This document shows, in pieces, positions 1-7,155 of a stretch of DNA of 64,000 nucleotides; within the stretch, counting starts at the first letter, position 1; each line of letters begins with the position of its first letter. This DNA comes from an uncultured Collinsella sp. (GTDB lineage Bacteria > Actinomycetota > Coriobacteriia > Coriobacteriales > Coriobacteriaceae), in assembly GCA_902493145.1 (NCBI GenBank), contig CABUOA010000009.1:1-64000 (forward strand). The letters run 5' to 3'. The notes below the pieces were generated by a model. That model was not told the DNA's origin, did no database searches, and saw nothing but the letters and a program-made list of their open reading frames with translations. A program made the position numbers and the translations under genes.

Positions 1-511
1 GTCCGTCTACGGCCAGACCAAGGCCGCCGGCGACATCGCCGTGGCCGGCTGCCCGTGCCACTACATCATGCGCAGCTCCTGGGTCATCGGCGAGGGACAC
101 AACTTCGTGAAGACCATGAAGGCACTCTCAGACCGCGTCGCCGACCCCGAGGACAAACTCGAGCAGGTCACCGTGGTCGACGACCAGCTGGGCCGCCTGA
201 CCTTTACGCGCGACATGGCCGAGGCCATCTTCCACGTGCTTAATGTGAAGGCCCCCTACGGCACCTATAACTGCACCGGCTCCGGCGCCGTCAAGTCCTG
301 GGCCGATATCGCCCGCGCCGTCTTCGAGGTAGCCAACGGCAACGGTGGGAAGGTCGTGCCGGTTTCGACCGCCGACTACTACGCGAACGCCGCGGGCCAC
401 ATCGCCCCGCGCCCGGTCCACTCCGCTCTCGACCTGTCCAGGCTCGAGTCGGTCGGCTTCCACATGCCCGACTGGGAGGAAGAGCTGGGGGAGTACCTCA
501 AGACGCTCTAG
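1..511 (+). CDS. rfbD: dTDP-4-dehydrorhamnose reductase, C-terminal part (5' truncated by window)
   Basis: The frame is open from base 2 and ends at a TAG; the N-terminal half, including the NAD(P)-binding loop, lies outside the window. The first residues read SVYGQTKAAGD, matching the YxxxK catalytic pair of the short-chain reductases in the RmlD family. The rest (DDQLGRLTFTRDMA, GTYNCTGSG, the RPVHSALDLSRL segment) fits the RmlD C-terminal substrate domain. RmlD reduces dTDP-4-keto-rhamnose to dTDP-L-rhamnose for surface polysaccharide. In some actinobacteria RmlD is fused to an RmlC epimerase; this cannot be judged here. A strong terminator follows 23 bases downstream. The downstream glycosyltransferase and ABC exporter support a polysaccharide role. 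Confidence 0.85.
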   Translation, partial: SVYGQTKAAGDIAVAGCPCHYIMRSSWVIGEGHNFVKTMKALSDRVADPEDKLEQVTVVDDQLGRLTFTRDMAEAIFHVLNVKAPYGTYNCTGSGAVKSWADIARAVFEVANGNGGKVVPVSTADYYANAAGHIAPRPVHSALDLSRLESVGFHMPDWEEELGEYLKTL

Positions 512-533
512 CCGCTATTAACTTTTCGAGAGT

Positions 534-563
534 AAAAGCCGCCGTTCTTTAACGGCGGCTTTT
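534..563 (+). terminator. Bidirectional intrinsic terminator between rfbD and the glycosyltransferase
   Basis: A perfect 13-bp stem (534-546 with 551-563) has a CTTT loop and AAAA/TTTT outer arms, so a U-rich tail is present in both directions. It sits between two convergent genes and can end both transcripts. Confidence 0.9.
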
Positions 564-613
564 CTTGTTGGTGGCTATCTGCGCAGTGGTGCCAATAGTA
601 TTTTGCGGAAGAT

Positions 614-1585
614 CTACCTCTCGCTTGGCTTGGAAGTAGGGTGGCCGGGCTGGTCATCGTAGGCGTATTTGCTGTACACGTTGACCTCCCACTGCTTTTT
701 CTCAACCTTTGCTACAGAATCCAGGATGAAGCCGGTCGCAAGGCTCAGACCGCACAGGAACATAAACGACGCGGCGAGCATGGCGGTGGGGAAGCGCGGA
801 ACGAGGCCGGTCTGGAAATACTCGACAACGATGGGCATGCCCAAGGCGAGGCCGATCACCGCAAACAGAAGCGCGACGAGGCTGAAGAACTTCAGAGGGC
901 GGTAGTCCTTGAACAGCGTGCCAATCATCGCAACGACTTTAATGCCGTCGCTTACGGTATTGAGCTTGGACTCGGAACCTTCCGGACGGTCGCGGTACTC
1001 GATGGGCACATCCTTGATGCGCCAGCGGTGGTCGACGGCGTGGATCGAGAGCTCGGTTTCGATCTGGAAGCCCTCGGAAAGCACAGGGAAGGTTTTAACG
1101 AACGGGCGGCTCATGGCACGGTAGCCGGTCATGACATCATCGAAGCTGTAGCCATAGATCCACTTGATCATGGCACGGACCAGATTGTTGCCAAAGCCGT
1201 GGAAGGCACGCTTGTTCTCCTCGGCATAGGTGCCGTTGGAAAGGCGATCGCCTACGGTCATGTCGGCCGTGCCGCTGAGGATAGGCTCGCAGAGGGCTTT
1301 GGCCGCCTCGGCGGGGTAGGTGTCGTCGCCGTCGACCATCAGGTAGCAATCGGCGTCGATGTCGCGAAACATCTGGCGGCACACGTTGCCCTTTCCCTGA
1401 CGGGGCTCAAAGCGGACCGTGGCGCCGTGCTCGGTGGCGATGCGTGAGGTATCGTCCGACGAGTTGTTGTCATAGACATAGACCGTCGCTTGCGGAAGCT
1501 CGCGGTGAAAGTCGTCGATGACTTTGCCGATCGTGGGCGCTTCGTTGTAGCAGGGGATGATGACGGCGATGGATTCAGAATTCAC
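614..1585 (-). CDS. Family 2 glycosyltransferase, DPM1/GtrB-like, membrane-anchored
   Basis: The protein has 323 residues. An N-terminal GT-A domain shows IPCYNE (about 10-15) and the metal-binding DGDD stretch (about 85-88). The MTGYRAMSR and GFQIETE segments are typical of polyprenyl-phosphate hexosyltransferases. Two hydrophobic segments near 230-257 and 270-293 anchor it in the membrane. The family moves a sugar from a nucleotide donor to polyprenyl phosphate; the sugar cannot be named from sequence. The start is a GTG at 1585 with AAGGAG 6-7 bases upstream on the minus strand. It is divergent from the ABC exporter genes, so a shared surface-polysaccharide role is inferred. A TATACT-like -10 (complement of 1616-1621) lies upstream. 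Confidence 0.85.
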   Translation of the reverse strand: MNSESIAVIIPCYNEAPTIGKVIDDFHRELPQATVYVYDNNSSDDTSRIATEHGATVRFEPRQGKGNVCRQMFRDIDADCYLMVDGDDTYPAEAAKALCEPILSGTADMTVGDRLSNGTYAEENKRAFHGFGNNLVRAMIKWIYGYSFDDVMTGYRAMSRPFVKTFPVLSEGFQIETELSIHAVDHRWRIKDVPIEYRDRPEGSESKLNTVSDGIKVVAMIGTLFKDYRPLKFFSLVALLFAVIGLALGMPIVVEYFQTGLVPRFPTAMLAASFMFLCGLSLATGFILDSVAKVEKKQWEVNVYSKYAYDDQPGHPTSKPSER

Positions 1586-1745
1586 TCAATGCTCCTTATA
1601 CGTTCAATCCTTGAAAGTATAGCCGTTTGGGCTTGGCATCCTAAGATGTGGGTTAGTTCTCCAGTTTTGTTGCGCGAATCGTTTGCATGGCCGTCGGGTC
1701 TATACTGTTCGTTTGTCAACGATTACGAGTAAAGGAGTTGCATCC

Positions 1746-2591
1746 GTGTCGGATCAGACAAAGCAACAAGAAACTCGCAGTCTGCCTGCGACGTTTGCTA
1801 AGAACGAATTTGAGAAGGACGCGTTTATCCTTCGTCAGCTGGTTACCAAGGATTTTAAGATCAAGTATCGCCGTAGCGTTCTGGGCGTCGCATGGTCGGT
1901 GCTCAACCCGCTGCTGATGATGATCGTCATGGCCATCGTGTTCTCGACGATTTTTGGCCAGGGCCGCAATGGCTCAATGACGCCCGAGATGTACCCGCTG
2001 TACTTGATCGTGGGTAACATTACCTTTGCCGTCATGTCCGAGTCTACGAACCAGGCCCTGACGTCGATCGTGGGCGCTGCCCCTCTGCTCAAGAAGGTTA
2101 AGGTGCACCGCTGGGTCTTCCCGGTGCAGAAGGTGCTCTTCTCGCTGGTCAACTTTGCCTTCTCGCTGGTCGCCGTCGCCATCGTCATGCTGTGGTTCCG
2201 CGTTATGCCTTCTTGGCACCTGATTCTGTTGCCGGTTTGCCTGCTGCTGCTTATGTGCTTCTGCATGGGCCTGGGCATGATGCTCTCTGCCCTTACGGTC
2301 TTCTTCCGCGACGTTATGCATCTGTGGAGCGTCGTCATTACGGCGTGGACTTACATTACGCCCATCTTCTGGACGACTGACTATATTGCGCAAATGCCGC
2401 ATCTCGTGCGTATCTTGATGTATGCGAACCCCATGTTCAACTACCTGCAGTTTATGCGCGATATCTTCCTGTTCCAGACTACGCCCTCGCTTATGACGTT
2501 TGGTATGTGCGTTGCCTGGGCGGTTCTTGCGCTTATTATTGGCTATACCGTGTTCCATAAGTCCGAGCGCAAGTTCATCCTCTACATCTAA
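1746..2591 (+). CDS. ABC-2 type polysaccharide exporter permease (Wzm/TagG-like)
   Basis: This 281-residue integral membrane protein has a cytoplasmic N-terminus with the FILRQLVTKDFKIKYRRS signature and about six hydrophobic segments, the usual ABC-2 permease layout for O-antigen or teichoic acid export. The GTG at 1746 is chosen because AAAGGAG ends 8 bases upstream; an upstream TTG in the same frame has no ribosome site. The stop overlaps the ribosome site of the ATPase gene, so the two are co-translated. The substrate is unknown but is likely the polysaccharide built with the nearby rhamnose and glycosyltransferase genes. Confidence 0.9.
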   Translation: MSDQTKQQETRSLPATFAKNEFEKDAFILRQLVTKDFKIKYRRSVLGVAWSVLNPLLMMIVMAIVFSTIFGQGRNGSMTPEMYPLYLIVGNITFAVMSESTNQALTSIVGAAPLLKKVKVHRWVFPVQKVLFSLVNFAFSLVAVAIVMLWFRVMPSWHLILLPVCLLLLMCFCMGLGMMLSALTVFFRDVMHLWSVVITAWTYITPIFWTTDYIAQMPHLVRILMYANPMFNYLQFMRDIFLFQTTPSLMTFGMCVAWAVLALIIGYTVFHKSERKFILYI

Positions 2592-2602
2592 GGAGTGCTG
2601 TG

Positions 2603-3370
2603 ATGACTGAATCTGTTGTTGATTACAGCGAGCAGCCTCTGGCTGTCGAGGTCGACGACGTCACCATGATCTTTAACATGGCGTCCGAGTCGCTGACCAA
2701 CCTCAAGGAGTACTTCATTAAGCTTGCCAAGCATGAGTTGTTCTTTGAGGAGTTTAGGGCGCTTAAGCATATCTCGTTTGATATTCATCGTGGCGAGGTC
2801 GTGGGTCTGGTCGGCACCAATGGCTCCGGCAAGTCTACGATGCTCAAGATTATCGCTGGCGTGCTTGAGCCCAGTGAGGGCAGCGTTAAGGTGCACGGTA
2901 ACATCGCGCCGCTGATTGAGCTTGGTGCCGGCTTTGACCCCGAGCTGACCGCCCGCGAGAACATCTATCTGAACGGCGCCCTGCTCGGCTATACCAAGGA
3001 GTTCATCGATGCCAACTTTGACGGCATTATCGAATTCGCTGAGCTGCAGAACTTTGTCGATATGCCGCTTAAGAACTTCTCCTCGGGCATGGTGGCGCGT
3101 ATCGCCTTTGCAATCGCGACGATTACCGAGCCCGATATTCTGATCGTTGACGAGACGCTGTCCGTCGGTGACGTGTTCTTCCAGCAGAAGTGCGAGGACC
3201 GTATTCAGCACTTTATCCAGAGCGGCGACGTGACGGTTCTGTTCGTTTCGCACTCTATGGAGCAGGTTGAGCGCATCTGCCAGCGTGCCGTTTGGATTGA
3301 GAAGGGTGACCTTCGCATGGACGGCCCGGTCGATGAGGTCTGCAAGGCGTACCGCGAGCAGTTCAACTAG
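2603..3370 (+). CDS. ABC polysaccharide exporter ATP-binding subunit (Wzt/TagH-like)
   Basis: This 255-residue ATPase has Walker A GTNGSGKST (71-79), the signature region NFSSGM (about 161-166), Walker B ILIVDE (about 178-183) and the H-loop in FVSHSM (about 216-221). The stretch before the Walker A (FNMASESLTNLKEYFIK) is typical of the Wzt/TagH group. There is no C-terminal carbohydrate-binding domain, so it is the short form. ATG 2603 is preferred over GTG 2600 because the AAGGAG at 2590-2595 is 7 bases from it. It powers the permease encoded just upstream. Confidence 0.92.
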   Translation: MTESVVDYSEQPLAVEVDDVTMIFNMASESLTNLKEYFIKLAKHELFFEEFRALKHISFDIHRGEVVGLVGTNGSGKSTMLKIIAGVLEPSEGSVKVHGNIAPLIELGAGFDPELTARENIYLNGALLGYTKEFIDANFDGIIEFAELQNFVDMPLKNFSSGMVARIAFAIATITEPDILIVDETLSVGDVFFQQKCEDRIQHFIQSGDVTVLFVSHSMEQVERICQRAVWIEKGDLRMDGPVDEVCKAYREQFN

Positions 3371-3380
3371 GTTATAATTA

Positions 3381-3405
3381 CTTGCGCTTGACAGGCTTGC
3401 GCTTG
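3381..3405 (+). repeat. Short direct repeat before tRNA-Arg
   Basis: The 10-mer CTTGCGCTTG occurs at 3381-3390 and again at 3396-3405, separated by ACAGG. A TATAAT lies at 3373-3378, about 47 bases before the tRNA, but no convincing -35 is seen. The repeat may simply be chance. Confidence 0.4.
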
Positions 3406-3424
3406 CTTGGGCGTGCGGTTATTT

Positions 3425-3501
3425 GCTCCATTAGCTCAGTTGGATAGAGCAGGGGACTTCTAATCCCAAGGTCGACGGTTCGAATCCGCCATGGAGCACC
3501 A
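3425..3501 (+). tRNA. tRNA-Arg(TCT)
   Basis: A full cloverleaf is visible: acceptor arms GCTCCAT and ATGGAGC, the D-loop TAGCTCAGTTGGATAGAGC, an anticodon loop CTTCTAA with TCT at 3459-3461, and a T-arm with GGTTCGAATCC. The CCA end is encoded. It reads AGA and AGG, rare codons in a GC-rich genome. It lies beside a lower-GC module, so it is a plausible integration site, but no second copy of its 3' end was found within the window. Confidence 0.96.
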
Positions 3502-3510
3502 TCGTTTATT

Positions 3511-3543
3511 AAGCCCGGACCGCTAGGTGGTCTGGGCTTTTTC
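3511..3543 (+). terminator. Terminator after tRNA-Arg(TCT)
   Basis: The arms AAGCCCGGACC and GGTCTGGGCTT form a stem followed by a run of T. It lies 10 bases after the tRNA CCA end. Confidence 0.85.
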
Positions 3544-3770
3544 ACATGCCGGTGTTCTTTATTCTTGCCGGGTATACGTTTAGGCCGAAGCGGTGGTGCG
3601 AGCGTTCTGCGGACAGGCAAGCCTTGCCGTCTTTGCCTTTCATGCGGTTGACTGGTTTATCCCTTGGCGGACGATGCCGTTGCTTTTAACGCTGCCAGTA
3701 CCATGGCTCTTTGCGTCGATTGTGCGCTGCGGGTGCGACATAGGGTTGGTGTACGTGATCAAGAAGGCGT
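3544..3770. other. Intergenic stretch with no recognisable gene
   Basis: Together with the flanking terminators, about 320 bases separate the tRNA from the ATPase gene. Short open frames here show no ribosome site or protein-like composition, and none is called. No copy of the tRNA end, no insertion-sequence ends and no promoter could be recognised. Confidence 0.6.
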
Positions 3771-3804
3771 AACAAAAACGGGGAGGACCAACTTGGCCCT
3801 CCCC
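3771..3804 (-). terminator. Terminator of the DUF4869/ATPase module
   Basis: On the minus strand GGGGAGG (3798-3804) pairs with CCTCCCC (3780-3786), and is followed by GTTTTTGTT. It lies directly downstream of the ATPase stop codon. Confidence 0.85.
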
Positions 3805-3820
3805 ACTATATCTAGTCTGT

Positions 3821-4822
3821 CTAGTCTGCCTTCAGGCACTCGGGCAAGACGTTTGCAACTGCATTCATCGCCTGCGGCCTCAGGTACTGCTCATTGAGCT
3901 TTGCCTTTCTGTAGGCGTAGCGAGTGTCTGCCGAGTACTTGATCAATACGTCGGTGAAGAATCGTTCCCAGCTTAGGTAGTCGCGGCTTTCGATATAGCT
4001 CGAAGGATCCTCGAGGATTTTTGGAATGTCGTTACTGGGAATGAGGCCAGATTGCAGAAGTGTCCACTCGAATGATTCCGGGAGGAACAAGCGAACGTTC
4101 TTGTAAACGCGCTGTCCGAGCACCTTTTCGATGTAGGGACCAAACGCTGCGCCGTCTCCAATGGCAAGAACGTTTTGCTCGGGGCATTCGTGAATTGTCC
4201 GCTTTAGATTTGCTACGCCGGTGGCGGTATAGCAGGGGATTCCGAGCCGGTTGCAAAGAGCGTCGTAGAATTGATAGCCAGATTTGCTATCCTCGACAAC
4301 TACGGCGTCGGGTACCTCGAATCCAACATTTAGATCCTGATACAGCATGCTTGCCGTGTGGTCATATAGCGGCTTGGTCACCGAGTAGAAGCGCCTGTCG
4401 CTCTTGCGGCCATTGATTGTTTTACTCGTCGTGTTGACTAACTTCAGGATCTCATCAACGCTGTAGGGGAGCTCGTTGGCATCGCGACGAGATATCAGAA
4501 CAAAATAGTTGGACGAGCCGTTTACGGCTTTGGCGAAGTCCTTTGAGTAGATAAGCTCGTTACCCTCATCTAGAAAGACGATTGAATCTTCGATGATCGA
4601 TAGCTCGCGCTCCCAGCGTCTGCCGGAAAGCGTTTCGCAGGGCACGTCGCAGCTGAGTGCAACGCCGCTTTCCGGTCCTCGGTCGTTGTAGTCGCGAATC
4701 ATCGAGATGAGCGTCGTTTTGCCCGTGCCGCTGTTGCCGCGGATGAAGGAGATGTTGCGTTTGAACGTGAGCGTGTATTTGACCTTTGCGCGCTCCACGA
4801 CAACGGTGTGTGATCCTTTCAT
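3821..4822 (-). CDS. P-loop ATPase with Toprim-like C-terminal half, function unknown
   Basis: This 333-residue protein is not recognised as a named family. A Walker A motif GNSGTGKTT is at 29-37 and a Walker B-like IVFLDEGNEL at 81-90, unusually close together, so the ATPase core is compact. The second half has VVVEDSKSGYQFYDAL (164-179) and, about 45 residues later, NVLAIGDGAAFGP, then a LPESFEW stretch. This spacing of an acidic residue and a DG motif resembles a Toprim nuclease fold; that is an inference. The gene directly follows the DUF4869-type gene with the two abutting at 4822, so they are co-translated. Base composition looks lower in GC than the flanking genes, suggesting transfer. 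A defence or nucleic-acid role is possible but unproven. Confidence 0.6.
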   Translation of the reverse strand: MKGSHTVVVERAKVKYTLTFKRNISFIRGNSGTGKTTLISMIRDYNDRGPESGVALSCDVPCETLSGRRWERELSIIEDSIVFLDEGNELIYSKDFAKAVNGSSNYFVLISRRDANELPYSVDEILKLVNTTSKTINGRKSDRRFYSVTKPLYDHTASMLYQDLNVGFEVPDAVVVEDSKSGYQFYDALCNRLGIPCYTATGVANLKRTIHECPEQNVLAIGDGAAFGPYIEKVLGQRVYKNVRLFLPESFEWTLLQSGLIPSNDIPKILEDPSSYIESRDYLSWERFFTDVLIKYSADTRYAYRKAKLNEQYLRPQAMNAVANVLPECLKAD

Positions 4823-5271
4823 TACTCATCAACATCCAGAAAATCATTGGTGGCACCGACGAACTCCTGCATGTTCCTGACGATGCGGCCGTCGTTATTG
4901 ATGCGAATCTCAAAACGCTTCCAGGGAAATTTCATGATGTGGTAAAGGGTCACCAGCACATCCTGCTCTTTGCCAATTTTGAGCAGCCAGCGGGCGCAGT
5001 TATCTCCGCAAGTGGATGCATTGAACACCATGTTTGGTAGATTGCGCACCAGCAGCAGCGTCTTAACGCCGCCGGACAGTTCGAGTGGGGTGATCGAGCC
5101 CAGCTGCTTGCTTACGATGTTGTGGGGGCCGATGAGCTCTGATCCGTCCACGCTTTTAATGATCTGTGCGGCCATAGGGTCTTCGAACCATGAGTCCAAG
5201 TATGAGTTCCTAAAGTAGGTCTCGGTATCGTAGATGGAACCGGGGTAATCTCCCAGATGGATGCTTAGCAT
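4822..5271 (-). CDS. DUF4869-type protein of unknown function
   Basis: This soluble protein has 149 residues and no signal peptide or membrane segment. The order of motifs (MLSIHLGDYPGSIYDTETYF, LSGGVKTLLLV, FNASTCGDNCARWLLKI, LYHIMKFPW) matches what I recall of the DUF4869 family, whose function is unknown. The ATG at 5271 is chosen over a longer frame because TGGAG lies about 8 bases upstream and a TATAAT -10 about 32 bases upstream. It is the first gene of a two-gene unit with the P-loop/Toprim-like ATPase. The tight coupling implies they act together, perhaps as a small partner and an effector. Confidence 0.65.
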   Translation of the reverse strand: MLSIHLGDYPGSIYDTETYFRNSYLDSWFEDPMAAQIIKSVDGSELIGPHNIVSKQLGSITPLELSGGVKTLLLVRNLPNMVFNASTCGDNCARWLLKIGKEQDVLVTLYHIMKFPWKRFEIRINNDGRIVRNMQEFVGATNDFLDVDE

Positions 5272-5302
5272 GCGAGTCTCCAGACGTTGTGTGGCTGCAA
5301 CG

Positions 5303-5308
5303 ATTATA
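5303..5308 (-). promoter_or_regulatory. -10 element for the DUF4869 module
   Basis: On the minus strand the bases read TATAAT, a perfect -10, about 32 bases before the ATG. The expected -35 falls inside the large palindrome and has no good consensus, which would fit an activator- or repressor-controlled promoter. Confidence 0.5.
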
Positions 5309-5310
5309 TG

Positions 5311-5367
5311 CCAGTAATAAAGTGCCGCCAGTAGCGAGGTTGCTGCTGGCGGCACTGGCATTACTGG
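5311..5367. repeat. 57-bp interrupted palindrome between the aro operon and the DUF4869 module
   Basis: The outer arms CCAGTAAT (5311-5318) and ATTACTGG (5360-5367), and the inner arms AGTGCCGCCAG (5321-5331) and CTGGCGGCACT (5346-5356), are exact inverted repeats. It lies after the last aro gene and covers the -35 region of the next promoter. It has no T run, so it could be a Rho-independent-like end, an operator, or both. Confidence 0.7.
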
Positions 5368-5402
5368 CGTGCGAATCGGGGTTGATGGATTTGCGCGCGA
5401 GA

Positions 5403-5840
5403 CTACTTTTCGAGTCGTTCCCTCAACAGCTCTAGCGCATGTGCGTAGCCCTGCAGGCCCTCACCGGTGATGGTGGCGAAGCAGGCCAGGCGGGCGTAGC
5501 TCACCTGGCGGAAGTCCTCGCGGGTCTCGACAGCGCTGATGTGGACCTCCACAGCCGGGATTGCGACGGCTTTGAGCGCGTCCAGGATGGCCACGCTCGT
5601 ATGCGTGTAGGCGGCCGGGTTGATGACGATGCCGTCGACCTTGCCGTAGGCCTCCTGAATCTTGTCGACGATGTTGCCCTCGTGGTTGGACTGGAAGACC
5701 TCGACCTTGTCGAAGCCTTGTGCGGCGCCCGCTTCCTGGCAGATCTGCACTAAGCGGTCGTAGTTGTCGCTGCCATAGATGCCCGGCTCGCGAATGCCGA
5801 GCATGTTGAGGTTGGGGCCGTTGATGACGAGTGCTTTCAT
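5403..5840 (-). CDS. aroQ: 3-dehydroquinate dehydratase, type II
   Basis: This 145-residue enzyme dehydrates 3-dehydroquinate to 3-dehydroshikimate (third shikimate step). The N-terminus reads VINGPNLNMLGIREPGIYG with the catalytic tyrosine near 22, then NHEGNIVDKI, INPAAYTHTSVAI, and VEVHISAV, the standard type II motifs; length matches the family. The ATG at 5840 follows AAAGGAAGC on the minus strand; the longer frame upstream is not supported. It is the last gene of the aro operon and is separated from aroEK by a palindromic element at 5863-5901. Confidence 0.96.
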   Translation of the reverse strand: MKALVINGPNLNMLGIREPGIYGSDNYDRLVQICQEAGAAQGFDKVEVFQSNHEGNIVDKIQEAYGKVDGIVINPAAYTHTSVAILDALKAVAIPAVEVHISAVETREDFRQVSYARLACFATITGEGLQGYAHALELLRERLEK

Positions 5841-5862
5841 GTTTGCTTCCTTTGCAGTCGAG

Positions 5863-5901
5863 AAACCGCCACATAGGTGCCTGTCCCCTTTGTGGCGGTT
5901 T
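5863..5901. repeat. REP-like palindrome between aroEK and aroQ
   Basis: The arms AAACCGCCACA (5863-5873) and TGTGGCGGTTT (5891-5901) are perfect inverted repeats around a 17-base loop that contains GGTGCCTGTCCCC. That core resembles the GGGGACAGGCACC motif often seen in dispersed repeats of bacterial genomes, from memory. In the minus direction it precedes the aroQ ribosome site. Confidence 0.6.
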
Positions 5902-5904
5902 TGG

Positions 5905-7155
5905 TTAGAGAGCGGGTGGGAGGGTGTCGAGGAGGGCTTGGGCGGTGTTGGCGGCGCAATCGCGCGAGTCGATGAGGTGGTCGGCCCAGGCGCGGTAGCG
6001 CGGCATGCGCTGCTCGGCCAGCTTGTCGATGCCATCGCGGGCGGTGATGGGGCGACCCTTGTGGGCGAGTTCGTCGAGCTTGCGGTTGAGCATCACGATC
6101 TGGCTGTTCTGGTGCAGTAGCGGGTAGTTCTCGTCGCGCGTGACCACGCCGCCGCCCGTGGAAAGCACCAGGCCGCTGCGCTTGGAGATGCCGGCCAGCG
6201 CCGCCGTCTCCTGCTCGCGGAAGGCCGCCTCGCCGCGCTCGACGATAAAGTCGGCGCAGGGCATGCCCAGGCACTCCTCGAGGGCGCGGTCCAGGTCGAT
6301 GTGCTCTCGCCCCGTGAGCAGGGCAATCTGCTCGCCCACGCGGGTCTTGCCCGAGCCCGGCATACCGATCAGCGCGATGTTCTGTTCGCGGCGTGACAGG
6401 CGCTCCGTTACGTCCAGAATGCGCTCACGCGGAGTGACCTGGCCGGTGTAGCGCTCAACGGCTTGCGCCGCCTGGGCCACGAGCATCAGCAGGCCGCCGA
6501 TGCAGGGGATGCCGCGGCGCTCGGCCTCGAGCATCAGGCCCGTGCGTGCAGGGTTGTAGACAATGTCGATGACGCCCTCGAGCGCATCGAGCCCCTCGAG
6601 CGTGCAGGGGGCATCGGGACAGTGGGGGAACATGCCGGCGGGCGTGCAGTTGACGAGCAGTGCGGCGTCGGACTGCTGCGCGATGTTGTCGTAGTTGACT
6701 TCGCTCGTGCGGCCGACCGGCACGACGATGGCGCCCAGGTCGCCGAGCACCATGCTGGCAGTGGTGCCGGCGCCACCGGTGGCACCGAGTACGAGGGCCT
6801 TCTTCCCGGCAACCTCGACGCCCAGCTCCTCGACTAGGCACTGAAAGCCGATGTAGTCGGTATTGTCGCCGCGCAGGCGGCCGTCGGGCAGGCGCGTGAT
6901 GGTGTTGACGTTTCCCATACGCTCGGCGAGTGGACTCAGCTCGTCCAGGTATTCCATGACGGCGCGCTTGTAGGGGATGGTCACGTTGGTGCCCTCCCAT
7001 TCGTCACCCGTCATAAAAGCCTGGAGGTCCTCGGGCTCGCGCTCAAAACGCACATACTCGAGCCCCGCGAGCTCCTTGTAGATGGTCGGGGTGTAGCTGT
7101 GGCCCAGCACGCGGCCCAGCACGCCGTAGGGGCGGTTTACGGCGACATCGGTCAT
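5905..7155 (-). CDS. aroEK: Fused shikimate dehydrogenase / shikimate kinase
   Basis: The 416-residue protein joins two enzymes. Residues 1 to about 255 are shikimate dehydrogenase: GHSYTP substrate loop, NVTIPYK with the catalytic lysine, DNTDYIGF with the catalytic aspartate, and GATGGAGTT NADP loop. From about 260 it is shikimate kinase: Walker A GMPGSGKT, DLDRALEE, GGGVV and GRPI lid arginine. It therefore turns 3-dehydroshikimate into shikimate 3-phosphate (steps four and five). Its ATG immediately follows the pheA stop with no gap, showing co-translation. AroE and AroK are usually separate genes. Confidence 0.95.
   Translation of the reverse strand: MTDVAVNRPYGVLGRVLGHSYTPTIYKELAGLEYVRFEREPEDLQAFMTGDEWEGTNVTIPYKRAVMEYLDELSPLAERMGNVNTITRLPDGRLRGDNTDYIGFQCLVEELGVEVAGKKALVLGATGGAGTTASMVLGDLGAIVVPVGRTSEVNYDNIAQQSDAALLVNCTPAGMFPHCPDAPCTLEGLDALEGVIDIVYNPARTGLMLEAERRGIPCIGGLLMLVAQAAQAVERYTGQVTPRERILDVTERLSRREQNIALIGMPGSGKTRVGEQIALLTGREHIDLDRALEECLGMPCADFIVERGEAAFREQETAALAGISKRSGLVLSTGGGVVTRDENYPLLHQNSQIVMLNRKLDELAHKGRPITARDGIDKLAEQRMPRYRAWADHLIDSRDCAANTAQALLDTLPPAL

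Noticed and set aside
3378..3620. Minus-strand frame across tRNA-Arg(TCT)
   Set aside because: Its translation includes the WRIRTVDLGIRSPLLYPTEL pattern that is a well-known false protein produced by reading a tRNA backwards.
3664..3897. 77-residue plus-strand frame before the ATPase
   Set aside because: It runs through the terminator and into the ATPase gene on the other strand, with no ribosome site.
3425..5402. Prophage or integrative element at tRNA-Arg(TCT)
   Set aside because: No integrase and no repeat of the tRNA 3' end were found nearby, so attachment sites cannot be claimed.
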